Assembly (NCBI GenBank): GCA_964495595.1
Contig: CAZBWH010000001.1
Span: forward strand, 26,538 to 90,537
Origin: CALMFQ01 sp964495595
Lineage (GTDB): Bacteria > Pseudomonadota > Gammaproteobacteria > Burkholderiales > SCOH01
DNA: 64,000 bases
Reading direction: 5' to 3'
Under the pieces are notes generated by a model. That model saw only the letters and a program-made list of their open reading frames with translations, searched no databases and was not told where the DNA came from. A program made the translations under genes and the position numbers. Below, one piece after another: positions 43,763-52,563 of the stretch. The stretch's first letter is position 1, and each line of letters starts with the position of its first letter.

Positions 43763-44461
43763 ATGATCACCCTGCGCCCCGCCGCCGAGCGCGGCCGGGC
43801 CCGCTACGGCTGGCTCGACACCCGTTATTCGTTCTCGTTTGCCGACTATTTCGACCGCAACCACATGCACTGGGGCCCGCTGCGGGTGATCAACGAAGAC
43901 ATCGTTGCCGGCGGCGGCGGGTTTGACACCCACCCGCATCACGACATGGAAATCCTCACCTACGTCCTGTCCGGTGCGCTGCAGCATCGCGATTCGCTCG
44001 GCAACGGCTCGGTGATCCGCCCCGGCGAGGTGCAACTGATGAGCGCCGGCCACGGCATCGCCCACAGCGAATTCAACCATTCGGACAAGGAACCGGTGCA
44101 TCTGCTGCAAATCTGGATCATGCCGAAGCTGACAGGCATCAAACCCGGCTACCAGCAAAGCGAATTTAGCGCTGCGGAAAAACGCGGCACGCTGCGGCTG
44201 ATTGCCTCCGGCGACGGCGCCGAGGGCTCGATGAAGCTGTGGCAGGACGCCAGGGTGTACGCGGCGCTGCTTGACGGCGACGAGAGCGTCACCCACACCA
44301 CCGACCCGCAGCGCCACGTCTACCTCCACCTTGCCCGCGGCACAGCCCAGCTCAACGGCCAGCCGCTGCAAGCCGGCGATGGCGCCAAAATCCTGGGCGA
44401 AAGCCGCCTGACGCTGGATCGGGGGCAGGATGCGGAGGTGTTGCTGTTTGATATGGCGTGA
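43763..44461 (+). CDS. Pirin-family cupin protein
   Basis: This 232-residue bicupin starts ITLRPAAERGRARYGWLDTR. It keeps the metal-binding histidines in FDTHPHHDMEIL and GIAHSEFNHS. Bacterial pirins such as YhhW are quercetin 2,3-dioxygenases, although some act only as regulators. It sits downstream of azoR on the same strand, a common pairing that suggests a response to flavonoids or quinones. The ATG at 43763 has AAGGAC upstream. Confidence 0.9.
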   Translation: MITLRPAAERGRARYGWLDTRYSFSFADYFDRNHMHWGPLRVINEDIVAGGGGFDTHPHHDMEILTYVLSGALQHRDSLGNGSVIRPGEVQLMSAGHGIAHSEFNHSDKEPVHLLQIWIMPKLTGIKPGYQQSEFSAAEKRGTLRLIASGDGAEGSMKLWQDARVYAALLDGDESVTHTTDPQRHVYLHLARGTAQLNGQPLQAGDGAKILGESRLTLDRGQDAEVLLFDMA

Positions 44462-44525
44462 AGTGGCCGGTAAGCGCCGGATGCCTTGTATTTCATCCTG
44501 CTCGCCGAATCCATCAGCGCGCCCC

Positions 44526-44600
44526 CGGCCTGCAGGCCGCATGGATACTGGCTTGCAGCCCGGCCTGCGAGCCAGTCCTGGAGCGGCTTGCAGGCTGATG
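44526..44600. repeat. GC-rich palindromic repeat, copy E
   Basis: CGGCCTGCAGGCC, ATACTGGCTTGCAGCC, CCTGCGAGCCAGTCCTGGAG and GGCTTGCAGG form several overlapping inverted units between the pirin gene and miaA. This is the densest copy of the family. Confidence 0.6.
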
Positions 44601-44650
44601 CGGCCGGGGTGGCTTATAATGCGGGGTCTGATGATCTGTGCCGGATACCG

Positions 44651-45619
44651 ATGACTGCCCCGCTCCCCCCTGCGATTTTCCTGATGGGCCCCACTGCCAG
44701 CGGCAAGACCGGTGCGGCGGTGGAGCTGGTGCAGCGCTGGCCGCTGGAGCTGATCAGCGTCGATTCGGCACTGGTATTTCGCGGCATGGACATCGGCACC
44801 GCCAAGCCGGACGCGGCCACGCTGGCGCAGGCGCCGCATTTTCTGCTCGATATCATTGATCCCACCCAGAGCTATTCGGCAGCGCAGTTTCGCAGCGATG
44901 CGTTGCAACGGATGGCGGAAATTACCGCACGCGGCAAGGTGCCGCTGCTGGTAGGTGGAACGATGCTGTATTACCAGGCGCTGCAGCAGGGCTTGTCCGA
45001 TCTGCCGCCGGCCGACCCGGCGTTGCGGGCCGAGCTGGATGCGCAGGCGGCGCAGACTGGCTGGCCGGCGCTACATGCCGAGCTGGCGCGCCAAGATCCG
45101 GCCACGGCGGCACGGCTGCAGCCGAACGATTCGCAGCGCATCCAGCGGGCGCTGGAGGTGATCCGCCTCAGTGGCGAGCCCATGTCGTTGCTGCTGGCGC
45201 GGCAGACGGCCGAGCCCTTGCCGTACCACTTGCTGAAAATCGCCTTGCAGCCATCTGACCGGACGGCGCTGCACCAGCGGATCGAGCAGCGGTTTGACCT
45301 GATGCTGCAGCAGGGGCTGGAACAGGAAGTGGCACAGCTGCGGCAGCAATATCCGGCTCTGCACCTGAACCTGCCGTCGATGCGCTGCGTGGGTTACCGG
45401 CAGATGTGGGAATACCAGGACGGGCTGGTGGACTACGCGACGATGCGCGAAAAGGGAATTTTTGCCACCCGCCAGCTGTGCAAGCGGCAACTGACCTGGC
45501 TACGCGGGATGAACGACACGACAGCGGTCGAATGCCTGGCACCGGGCCTGACCGAACGGGTCGGGCAGGCCATCGGCCCGTGGCTAGCACTCAGCGTTCG
45601 GCGGGCCGGGCTGCGTTAG
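44651..45619 (+). CDS. miaA: tRNA dimethylallyltransferase MiaA
   Basis: This 322-residue P-loop enzyme adds a dimethylallyl group to A37 of UNN-decoding tRNAs. The P-loop GPTASGKT is at 13-20, the substrate site includes [19 protein letters not shown], and [11 protein letters not shown] and [12 protein letters not shown] follow. The ATG at 44651 gives the family start; a longer reading covers a repeat. It overlaps the convergent M16 protease gene by 29 bases at the 3' end. Confidence 0.95.
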   Translation: MTAPLPPAIFLMGPTASGKTGAAVELVQRWPLELISVDSALVFRGMDIGTAKPDAATLAQAPHFLLDIIDPTQSYSAAQFRSDALQRMAEITARGKVPLLVGGTMLYYQALQQGLSDLPPADPALRAELDAQAAQTGWPALHAELARQDPATAARLQPNDSQRIQRALEVIRLSGEPMSLLLARQTAEPLPYHLLKIALQPSDRTALHQRIEQRFDLMLQQGLEQEVAQLRQQYPALHLNLPSMRCVGYRQMWEYQDGLVDYATMREKGIFATRQLCKRQLTWLRGMNDTTAVECLAPGLTERVGQAIGPWLALSVRRAGLR

Positions 45620-48389
45620 CTGCGTTCGCCGCCTTGGCAAAGTCACCAGCGTAGGCTAGGGTCAGCTTGGCCGGGTCGATGTATCGGCGCAGGGTGTCGA
45701 GCACTTGCTGCGGGGTCAGCGCCTTGAGGCGGGCTTCAAACCCGGCGACAAAGGTCATGTCGCGCCCCAGCCGCTGAAAGGCCGCCAGCGAGCCGGCCAG
45801 CGAGCCATCCTGGGCGCGGCGCAACTGGTTGGCCTGCAGGATGCCGGTTTTGGCTTCGGCGATTTCCTGCTCGGTAAAGCCATCCTTCAACAGCCGCTCG
45901 AGCTCCTCACGGAAGCCGCCCAGCAGTTTGTCGAGGTTTTGCGGTGCGTAGATGGCGTAGGCGCCAAACGCGCCGGAAGGCTCGTCGCTGCTGGCGCTCA
46001 GGTACGAGCCGGCGCCGTAGGACAGGCCGTCTTTCTGCCGCAGCCTGACAGCCAGCCGCGAATTGAGAAACCCGCCGCCCAGCACGTAATTGCCCAGCAC
46101 CAGCGCCGGGTAGTCGGGCGAGGTGTCGATCAGTGGCAGCGGCAAGCTGACCAGCAGGTTGGCATTGGCCTTGTCCGGCGTTTCCAGTTTCAGACTGGCG
46201 GCCGGCTTGGTCAGATACGGGGTGGGAACACGGGTGTAGGCCACCTTGCTGCGCCAGTCGCCAAACAGCTGCGCCAATTGCGTTTCGGTGGCCTGGCGGT
46301 CGAAATCGCCGACAATCGCCAACTGGGCGTGGTCGGCGCCGTAAAAGCGCTGGTAGAAGCGTTTGACGCCGGCCAGGTTGATCGACTTGACCTCGGCCAG
46401 GTCTTCTTCAATGGTCGCGGCGTAGCGGACATCGCCCTTGGGGTAGGCGTTGAAGTGGCGCGCCAGCGCCCGCTGGGCAACGGATTCGGGCTGGGTGCGG
46501 CTGGCTTCCAGATCGGCCAGCACCTGCTTGCGCATCTGCTCGAATTCGGTGGCCGGGAAAGCCGGCTCGCGCAGGATTTCCCGCGTCAGCGCCAGCACCT
46601 CAGGCAGATGCTTGCGCACTGTTTCGATGCCCACCGACACCCCCTGCCCACCACCACTGACTGCCAGGCGGGCGCGCAGCCGGTCCAGTTCAATCTGCAG
46701 TTGCTCGCGGGTGTAGCGCATGCTGCCGCGCATCAACATGCCGGCGGCGAATTCGCTGGCGGTGAGATTGCCGAACAGGCTTTTTTCGTCGCCGAAATGC
46801 AGGTTGAAGCTGACAAACACGGTCTCGCCGCGGTTCTTTTTCGGCAGCAGCGCCAGCTTCATGCCATTAGGCAGGCTCGCCTTGAAGGTGCGGGCGTCGA
46901 TGTTTTCCGGGCTGGCTTCAAAAGCCTCGCCTGCGGCCAGCGCTGGTTTGCCACGGTAATCCTTGACCAGCTCGGCCACGTTCGGCGTGGCGGGCACCTC
47001 GACCTTGGCCGGTTTGGCGGTGGGAATGAAATGGCCGAAGGTGCGGTTGCTGCCCAGCAGATAGGTTTGCGCCACCCGGTTGACATCGGCCGTCTTGACC
47101 GCTTCGACGCGGTCGCGGTAGAGGAAGAACAGCCGCCAGTCGCCTTTCGAGATCGCTTCGGACAGCGCAATCCCCAGCCGGGTGGGGTCGTTGACGATTT
47201 TCTCGAAGCCGTTGAGCATTGCCGAGCGGGCGATCTCGACCTCTTGATCGGTAATCGGCCGGCGGGCGGTGTTTTCGATCACGTCGAGCATGATCCGGCG
47301 CGCTTCCGTGGCCGAATCGGTCTTGCGCAGCTCGGCATTGAACAGCAGGTAGCCGGGCTCGGCCAGCGAAAACGCATCGCCCTCGGCACCGACTGCTTTC
47401 TTGGTTTCGACCAGCGCCTTGTGCAGCCGGCCGGACGGGGTGGCGCCGAGCGCTTCGCTCAGCACGGCCAGCGGCACGTAATCGGCATGGCTGCCGGCGG
47501 GAATGTGGTACATCGCATTCAGCAACTGGGTATCGCCCACCCGGGTAAGGGTGACTTCCCGGGCGCCGTCCTGTGCCGGCTCGACGGTGTAGGTGGGCTC
47601 CAGCACCCGCGCCGGGCGAGGGATGGCACCAAAGTATCTCTCGATCAGGCCGAGGGTTTTCGCCTCGTCGAACTTGCCCGACACCACCAGCACGGCGTTG
47701 TCCGGCTGGTAATACTTGCGGTAGAACGCCTGCAGGTTGTCGATTTTGACGTTTTCGACATCCGAGCGGGCGCCAATGGTCGATTTGCCGTAGTTGTGCC
47801 ACTGGTAGGCACTGGCGAGCATTTTTTCCCACAAGACCCGTGCCGGGCTGTTTTCACCCCGCTCCATTTCGTTGCGCACCACCGTCATTTCGGTGTCGAG
47901 ATCCTTTTTGGCGACAAACGAGTTGACCATCCGGTCGGCCTCCATCTGCAGCGCCCACTCCAGGTTGACATCGTTGGCGGCGAAGGTTTCGAAGTAGTTG
48001 GTGCGGTCGACCCAGGTGGTGCCATTCGGCCGCATGCCGCGCTTGGACAGCTCTTGGGTAATGTTGGGATTGTTCGGTGTGCCCTTGAACAGCAGATGCT
48101 CCAGCAGGTGCGCCATGCCGGATTCGCCGTAGTTTTCGTGCCGCGAGCCCACCAGGTAAGTGACATTGACGGTCGTGCTGGGCTTGGAGGCATCCGGCGC
48201 CAGCAACACGCGCAAACCATTGCCCAGCCGGTATTCGCGGATGCCTTCCGCCTCGGCGACCTTCTGCGCAGCGGCTGCGGCAACCGGGGCAGCCACGGCG
48301 GCTGGCGGGCTGTCAGCCAAAACAACGGGGGAAGCAAGTGTCAGGTTCAATGCCGCCAGCACGGCAAGGCACACGGGTTTCAGTTGCAT
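45591..48389 (-). CDS. Secreted M16-family zinc metalloprotease (tandem)
   Basis: This 932-residue protein has a signal peptide ([20 protein letters not shown], cleavage near VLA) and two M16 halves. The first carries the inverted zinc motif HLLEH (H94, E97, H98) with the downstream Glu in the [10 protein letters not shown] segment. The second half (from about 520) lacks it, as usual for the inactive half of pitrilysin-type proteins. It degrades peptides in the periplasm or outside the cell. AGGAGA lies upstream of the ATG at 48389. The 3' end overlaps miaA. Confidence 0.9.
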   Translation of the reverse strand: MQLKPVCLAVLAALNLTLASPVVLADSPPAAVAAPVAAAAAQKVAEAEGIREYRLGNGLRVLLAPDASKPSTTVNVTYLVGSRHENYGESGMAHLLEHLLFKGTPNNPNITQELSKRGMRPNGTTWVDRTNYFETFAANDVNLEWALQMEADRMVNSFVAKKDLDTEMTVVRNEMERGENSPARVLWEKMLASAYQWHNYGKSTIGARSDVENVKIDNLQAFYRKYYQPDNAVLVVSGKFDEAKTLGLIERYFGAIPRPARVLEPTYTVEPAQDGAREVTLTRVGDTQLLNAMYHIPAGSHADYVPLAVLSEALGATPSGRLHKALVETKKAVGAEGDAFSLAEPGYLLFNAELRKTDSATEARRIMLDVIENTARRPITDQEVEIARSAMLNGFEKIVNDPTRLGIALSEAISKGDWRLFFLYRDRVEAVKTADVNRVAQTYLLGSNRTFGHFIPTAKPAKVEVPATPNVAELVKDYRGKPALAAGEAFEASPENIDARTFKASLPNGMKLALLPKKNRGETVFVSFNLHFGDEKSLFGNLTASEFAAGMLMRGSMRYTREQLQIELDRLRARLAVSGGGQGVSVGIETVRKHLPEVLALTREILREPAFPATEFEQMRKQVLADLEASRTQPESVAQRALARHFNAYPKGDVRYAATIEEDLAEVKSINLAGVKRFYQRFYGADHAQLAIVGDFDRQATETQLAQLFGDWRSKVAYTRVPTPYLTKPAASLKLETPDKANANLLVSLPLPLIDTSPDYPALVLGNYVLGGGFLNSRLAVRLRQKDGLSYGAGSYLSASSDEPSGAFGAYAIYAPQNLDKLLGGFREELERLLKDGFTEQEIAEAKTGILQANQLRRAQDGSLAGSLAAFQRLGRDMTFVAGFEARLKALTPQQVLDTLRRYIDPAKLTLAYAGDFAKAANAANAARPAER

Positions 48390-48515
48390 GGGTTCTCCTG
48401 GATTCGACTTGGCGCGGCCAACGGGGGCCAGCCGGCATTGTGGCGACAACGCGCCGTGGCAGCAACAGCGCTCTGACCGGCGCGGGCGGCAAAGATTCCC
48501 GGCCTGCTGCGCAAC

Positions 48516-49196
48516 TTAATCGCCGCCGCCACCGCAACCGCCGCCATCTCCCCCGCCGTCGCCACTACTGTCGCTGTCACTGCAACTGTCGTCGCTGTCG
48601 CGGCAATCGTCGCTGCTGCTGTCCGAACCACCCAGCTCGGTGCCGCAGTAGCTGCCGGCGGGGGCGTCGGCGGTGCTGCAGTCGGGAACGTAGACAAAAC
48701 CACCGGGAATGGCCAGCAAGGCATCCAGCTCGAACAGCAACGGCAGCCGGGCCGGGCGGGCCGGGTTGATGCCTTCTTCGCGGCAGGCCAGTTGCCAGGT
48801 GCGGCGAATGGCAGCGCGCTGCTGCTGCGGGCCGCCCATCCGTACCGCCGGCGTGTGGTGCAGGTAATGGCCGAAGGCGCGCTGGCAGAATTGCTGGTAG
48901 TTGCGGGTGTAGAGGATGAACTGGTGCCACAGCTCGTCGACCGCCTGCGAGGGCATGGCGACGGTGCGCGGGGCAGCAGCCAGCGCCAGGCGGAAAAACT
49001 GCCGCAGCCCGGATTCGACCAGCGCCAACTGCTGCTCGTTCAGCGCCGGGTAGGTCTGGCGCACCCGCTGCAGCAGGCCGGGCGGCAAGGGATAGTCGTC
49101 GATCCAATCCTGCCGCTGGCGTCGCTGCCGGCCACGCCACCACCACAGCCCCAGCCAGCCCAACGGCAACGCAATCAGCAGCAGTACCCAGCCCAT
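48516..49196 (-). CDS. Membrane-anchored GRDP-like protein with Cys/Gly/Asp-rich tail
   Basis: This 226-residue protein starts with a hydrophobic anchor (MGWVLLLIALPLGWLGLWWW) and has a helical middle domain (about residues 30-160) with PSQAVDELWHQFILYTRNYQ, which resembles the glycine-rich-domain protein (GRDP-like) family. The C-terminus is low-complexity: Ser/Asp/Cys then Gly-rich (about residues 190-226, ending GGGCGGGGD). It is the last gene of the three-gene operon with the caspase-like protein. The tail could bind metal or mediate surface contact; the function is unknown. Confidence 0.65.
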   Translation of the reverse strand: MGWVLLLIALPLGWLGLWWWRGRQRRQRQDWIDDYPLPPGLLQRVRQTYPALNEQQLALVESGLRQFFRLALAAAPRTVAMPSQAVDELWHQFILYTRNYQQFCQRAFGHYLHHTPAVRMGGPQQQRAAIRRTWQLACREEGINPARPARLPLLFELDALLAIPGGFVYVPDCSTADAPAGSYCGTELGGSDSSSDDCRDSDDSCSDSDSSGDGGGDGGGCGGGGD

Positions 49197-49220
49197 TTTG
49201 CCTCCTGTGCGGGATCGGGG

Positions 49221-50681
49221 TCAGCGGGCGGCGGGCGGGCGGCGCACAAACAGGAAATCGCCGCCCTGGTGGCCTGTCTGGCGAATATCGGCAAACTGCG
49301 GCGTCTGCTCCGAATTCACCGCTACCGGCCGGCGCAGGTCGGCAAACAGTGACGAGCCATCCAGTACGCCCTGATTGCTGCGGAAGATGGCCAGCAAGGC
49401 AGCGGCAAACGGCGAATGACGCCCGCCGCCGCTGTCGGCCACCGGCTCCAGCCCGCCGGAAGCCAGCACCTGGCGCGCCTTGCGGCTGGCCATGCGCTGC
49501 AGGTAATCGCCGTCGCGGCTGGGCTGCTGCGGCAGGCTGCGGGTCAGGGTGCCGGAGAAGCAACTGTCGGCAATCACCAGCACATGCTTGGCTTTCAGCG
49601 CCCGCAAGGCATCGCGCACCGAATCGTTGGACACCCACTGGGTACGCTTGTCTTCACGCGCATCCACCGGCAGCCAGAATCCCTGATCGGCGTCGCGGTC
49701 GAGCCAGCCGTGGCCGGCGTAGTAGATCACCAGATTGTCGTCTTCTTTCAGCCGGGCGCGGTAATCGTCCAGCGCTTCGATGATGTCAGCCCGCGAGGCA
49801 TCGAGCAGCAGCCGGGCATTAAAGCCGTACTGGCCGCGCAGCACATCGGCAATCGCCTTGGCGTCGTCCACGGCAGTATCCAGTCTGGGCAGGTGGCGGT
49901 AGGCGTTGTTGCCGATCACCAGCGCGTGGTAGCGGCCGAATGCGATGTCGGCGGCCGGGGTAATCGCCCTGGCCGAGGGGGGTGCACTGGCCTGGGCCAG
50001 CAAGGCCGAACGCTGGCGGCGGAATTCGGTGATGCTGATCAGCTTGCGCTGGCGGGCCTTGACCAGCGCGGCCAGTTGCTGGTCGAGGGTGGCGGATTGC
50101 GCCTGTTGCTGGGCGCTGGCAGTGGCGATTTTCTGCTCCAGCAGGGCACTGGGTCCGGCGGCCTGTGCGGTCTGGTACGCCTGCAGTGCGGCAGCGGCCT
50201 CGCCACGCGCTAACAGGTGATCGCCACGCGCCGTCAGCAGCCGCACATCGCCCGGCCGGCGGGCCAGGGCCTGCTGGCAGGCGGCAAGGGCTTCTTCACC
50301 GGTCAGGCGCAGGCAGCGGGTTTCGGTCAGCTCGCTGTCGACATCCGGCGCGCCGGGGCTGGCTGACGATTGGCGGCTGGCCAGCCAGGCGGCTTCTTCC
50401 TGCAGGCTCTCGACATCCTGCAGCCGCTGGGTGAGCGAGGCCAGCCGGCCGTGGCGCGCTATCGCGGCCTGCAGCAGGGCCTGGACGGCGGGGTAATGGC
50501 GTGCCACCAGCCAGCGGTCTGCCAGTGATTGCACTTCGTCCAGCGGGGCGCGAGCCAGCGCCGCGTGGCAAGCGGCATCGAGCACGGGCGCGGGCTGGCA
50601 GGCATCGGACAGGCCAGCCCGGGCGACACCGGCCAGCCAGAACGGGCAAAGCAACAAGGCAAGGGCGGCAAGGCGCGGCAT
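49221..50681 (-). CDS. Secreted caspase-like (metacaspase) protein
   Basis: This 486-residue protein has a signal peptide (MPRLAALALLLCPFWLAGVA) and a helical tetratricopeptide-like region (about residues 25-215). A caspase domain (about 245-480) follows, with the catalytic dyad His324 in YYAGHG and Cys374 in ADSCFSG. The domain starts FGRYHALVIGNNAYRHLPRL, the usual bacterial caspase opening. Export implies it acts outside the cytoplasm. It overlaps the lipoprotein gene start-to-stop at 50681 and is followed by the GRDP-like gene, so all three probably act together. The substrate is unknown. Confidence 0.85.
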   Translation of the reverse strand: MPRLAALALLLCPFWLAGVARAGLSDACQPAPVLDAACHAALARAPLDEVQSLADRWLVARHYPAVQALLQAAIARHGRLASLTQRLQDVESLQEEAAWLASRQSSASPGAPDVDSELTETRCLRLTGEEALAACQQALARRPGDVRLLTARGDHLLARGEAAAALQAYQTAQAAGPSALLEQKIATASAQQQAQSATLDQQLAALVKARQRKLISITEFRRQRSALLAQASAPPSARAITPAADIAFGRYHALVIGNNAYRHLPRLDTAVDDAKAIADVLRGQYGFNARLLLDASRADIIEALDDYRARLKEDDNLVIYYAGHGWLDRDADQGFWLPVDAREDKRTQWVSNDSVRDALRALKAKHVLVIADSCFSGTLTRSLPQQPSRDGDYLQRMASRKARQVLASGGLEPVADSGGGRHSPFAAALLAIFRSNQGVLDGSSLFADLRRPVAVNSEQTPQFADIRQTGHQGGDFLFVRRPPAAR

Positions 50682-51391
50682 CAGTAATATCCGTCACGGG
50701 AAGGGTCATGCTGCGGGTCGAACACCCACTCGCCGGAAGGCAGGCGAATCAGGCCGAACAGGTATTGCTCGGCCACAGTGCGGTAAGGCGGCTGTTCGGC
50801 TGCCAGCGCGGCATCCAGCCGGCCACGCCATTGATCGAGCCGGGTGGCCAGCGCATCGCAACGCTGACGGATTTCCTGCGCGTAGGCAACCACATGCGCC
50901 GCGGAACGGTGAATGCGGGCGGCACGGGACATGCCGGCCAGCAGCCGCGCTTCGTCCTGCTCGCGGCGCAGCTCGGCAATCAGTGGGCGCAACGCGGCCT
51001 GCAGGGTCGGTGTGGCATCGGGCACTTCGACAGCGTAGCCCAGATGGTCGGCCATGCCGCCCAGAGCGCGCAGCAAGCCGTAGCCGGTGCCGGGGCCGAC
51101 CGGCTCTTCTGCGGGGTCGAACGCATTGAGCACATGCCCCAGATGCATCCGCACACTGGGTAGGTTGCGGGCACCCTCTACAGCGTAGCCGGCGTGCTCG
51201 GCGGCGATGCGGGCATCCTGCTGTGCGCTGTCGAACAGACCGCGCTTGCCAGGAGTGTCTGGCCAGCCGGAAATCACGTGCCCGACATGCACGTGGGCAA
51301 TCGCCGGCAAACGCTGGCTGACGCAGCCGGACATGGCCGCCCACAGCGGCAGGCAGAGCAGGAAGAAATAACGGGGATATTGGCCGGGCAT
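50681..51391 (-). CDS. Lipoprotein of the caspase operon
   Basis: This 236-residue protein has a lipoprotein signal (FFLLCLPLWAAMSGC, lipobox MSGC) and a long helical body. Notable segments are HVHVGHVISGWPDTPGK, SVRMHLGHVLNAFDP and the Arg-rich helices LRREQDEARLLAGMSRAARI. The two H-x-GH segments recall a metal or ligand pair but no family is known to me. The ATG at 51391 is chosen because the longer reading runs into the repeat at 51465. It is the first gene of the operon with the caspase and GRDP-like genes. Confidence 0.65.
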   Translation of the reverse strand: MPGQYPRYFFLLCLPLWAAMSGCVSQRLPAIAHVHVGHVISGWPDTPGKRGLFDSAQQDARIAAEHAGYAVEGARNLPSVRMHLGHVLNAFDPAEEPVGPGTGYGLLRALGGMADHLGYAVEVPDATPTLQAALRPLIAELRREQDEARLLAGMSRAARIHRSAAHVVAYAQEIRQRCDALATRLDQWRGRLDAALAAEQPPYRTVAEQYLFGLIRLPSGEWVFDPQHDPSRDGYY

Positions 51392-51464
51392 GGAAACCTC
51401 GCCGCGAAGGCGCACAGGCAGGACTGCTTCAGCATATGCAGCGGGGTAGGTGAAAGCAAGCCAG

Positions 51465-51539
51465 CCGGCCTGCAAGCCAGTCCCCATGCGGCATGCAGGC
51501 CGGCTGTGCGGCAATACGGGCGCGGCCTGCAGCCTGCCC
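51465..51539. repeat. GC-rich palindromic repeat, copy F
   Basis: CCGGCCTGCAAGCCAGTCC, CATGCAGGCCGG and GCGGCCTGCAGCCTGCC match the family. It lies between the divergent lipoprotein and ybiB regions, upstream of the caspase operon. Confidence 0.6.
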
Positions 51540-51542
51540 GGC

Positions 51543-52529
51543 TCAGGCGGCGGCGAGGCTGCCGGTCTCGACGGCGACGATGGCCTTGGCCTGGTTCATG
51601 TCACTGGCGTAGCCGCTGGCGTACAGGCAGCAGGCCAGTTGATTGACGATGGGCGTCGGCAACGGTGCCTGGCCGCACAGCGCTGCACGAATCCAGTGCG
51701 CGGTGGTGCTGGCGTCGATCGACTCGGGCAGCTTGGGCAGGGTGGCAATCGGGCCGACTTCGGCTTCAAACAGGAGCTCCTGCCGGCCGGCATGCAGCCA
51801 CTCCAGTTGCGGCCGGCGCTTGGGGTTGGCAAACGCCTCGCCTTCGGTACCGCGCAGCAGCAGTACGCTGGTATCGGTGCCGGCGAAAAAGTCGCGCATC
51901 TTGACCAGGTAATCGGGGTGGCTGACGCTGACCAGCCGCAGGCTGTCGCCGGCAAACGGGTCGATCATTTTCACCAGCGAATGCGCGCTGTTGCGCACCC
52001 CCAGCCGCTGACGCAGCGCCAGCAGATTGTTCAGCCCCGGCGCAATCACCTGGGTCGGCAGAAACGCCAGTCCGTCGCGGTGAATGGCCTCCTGCGCCCG
52101 CGCCAGCGTTACCGACGGCAACACGCCCAGCTCGCGCAGTATGGTGGCAGTGCCGGTGCGGCCCATTCCCTCCAGCGGGCCGTGAATCAGCACCGGCACC
52201 TTGAACCGTTGCAGCAGCAAGGCCAGCAGCGGGGTCAGGTTGGCCTGGTGGCGCGCCCCGTTGTAACTGGGCAGGATCACCGGCGCCACCTTGCCACTGG
52301 GCTTTTCCAGCCGGATCAGTCGCTGCTCGGCAGCGCGGAAGAAGCCGCGCAGCTCGTCGTCGGACTCCGACTTGACCCGCAGCGCGATCAGGATGGCGCC
52401 CAGTTCCAGATCGGGCACCCCGCCGTCGAGCATGGCACCGAACAGCTCGTAAGCCTGCTGCTCGGTCATATCCCGCGCACCGTCCTTGCCACGGCCGATT
52501 TCCTTGATGTACTGGGTAAGATTCAACAT
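51543..52529 (-). CDS. ybiB: YbiB/TrpD2-type DNA-binding protein
   Basis: This 328-residue protein belongs to the anthranilate phosphoribosyltransferase-like fold but matches the YbiB/TrpD2 branch, which binds single-stranded DNA rather than making tryptophan. Recognisable pieces are TQYIKEIGRGKDGARDMTEQ at the start and VLIHGPLEGMGRTGTATILR in the middle. There are no other trp genes nearby. It lies directly downstream of nasA on the same strand, 34 bases from it, so it may share its transcript. The ATG at 52529 gives the normal length. Confidence 0.85.
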   Translation of the reverse strand: MLNLTQYIKEIGRGKDGARDMTEQQAYELFGAMLDGGVPDLELGAILIALRVKSESDDELRGFFRAAEQRLIRLEKPSGKVAPVILPSYNGARHQANLTPLLALLLQRFKVPVLIHGPLEGMGRTGTATILRELGVLPSVTLARAQEAIHRDGLAFLPTQVIAPGLNNLLALRQRLGVRNSAHSLVKMIDPFAGDSLRLVSVSHPDYLVKMRDFFAGTDTSVLLLRGTEGEAFANPKRRPQLEWLHAGRQELLFEAEVGPIATLPKLPESIDASTTAHWIRAALCGQAPLPTPIVNQLACCLYASGYASDMNQAKAIVAVETGSLAAA

Positions 52530-52563
52530 GGCTGATCCTGTCTGACTGAATGTCTGTTCCTGT

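Noticed and set aside
45705..48476. A 923-codon frame on the plus strand opposite the M16 protease
   Set aside because: Its composition is that of a reverse-complement shadow of a GC-rich gene; the protease has a signal peptide, zinc motif and ribosome site.
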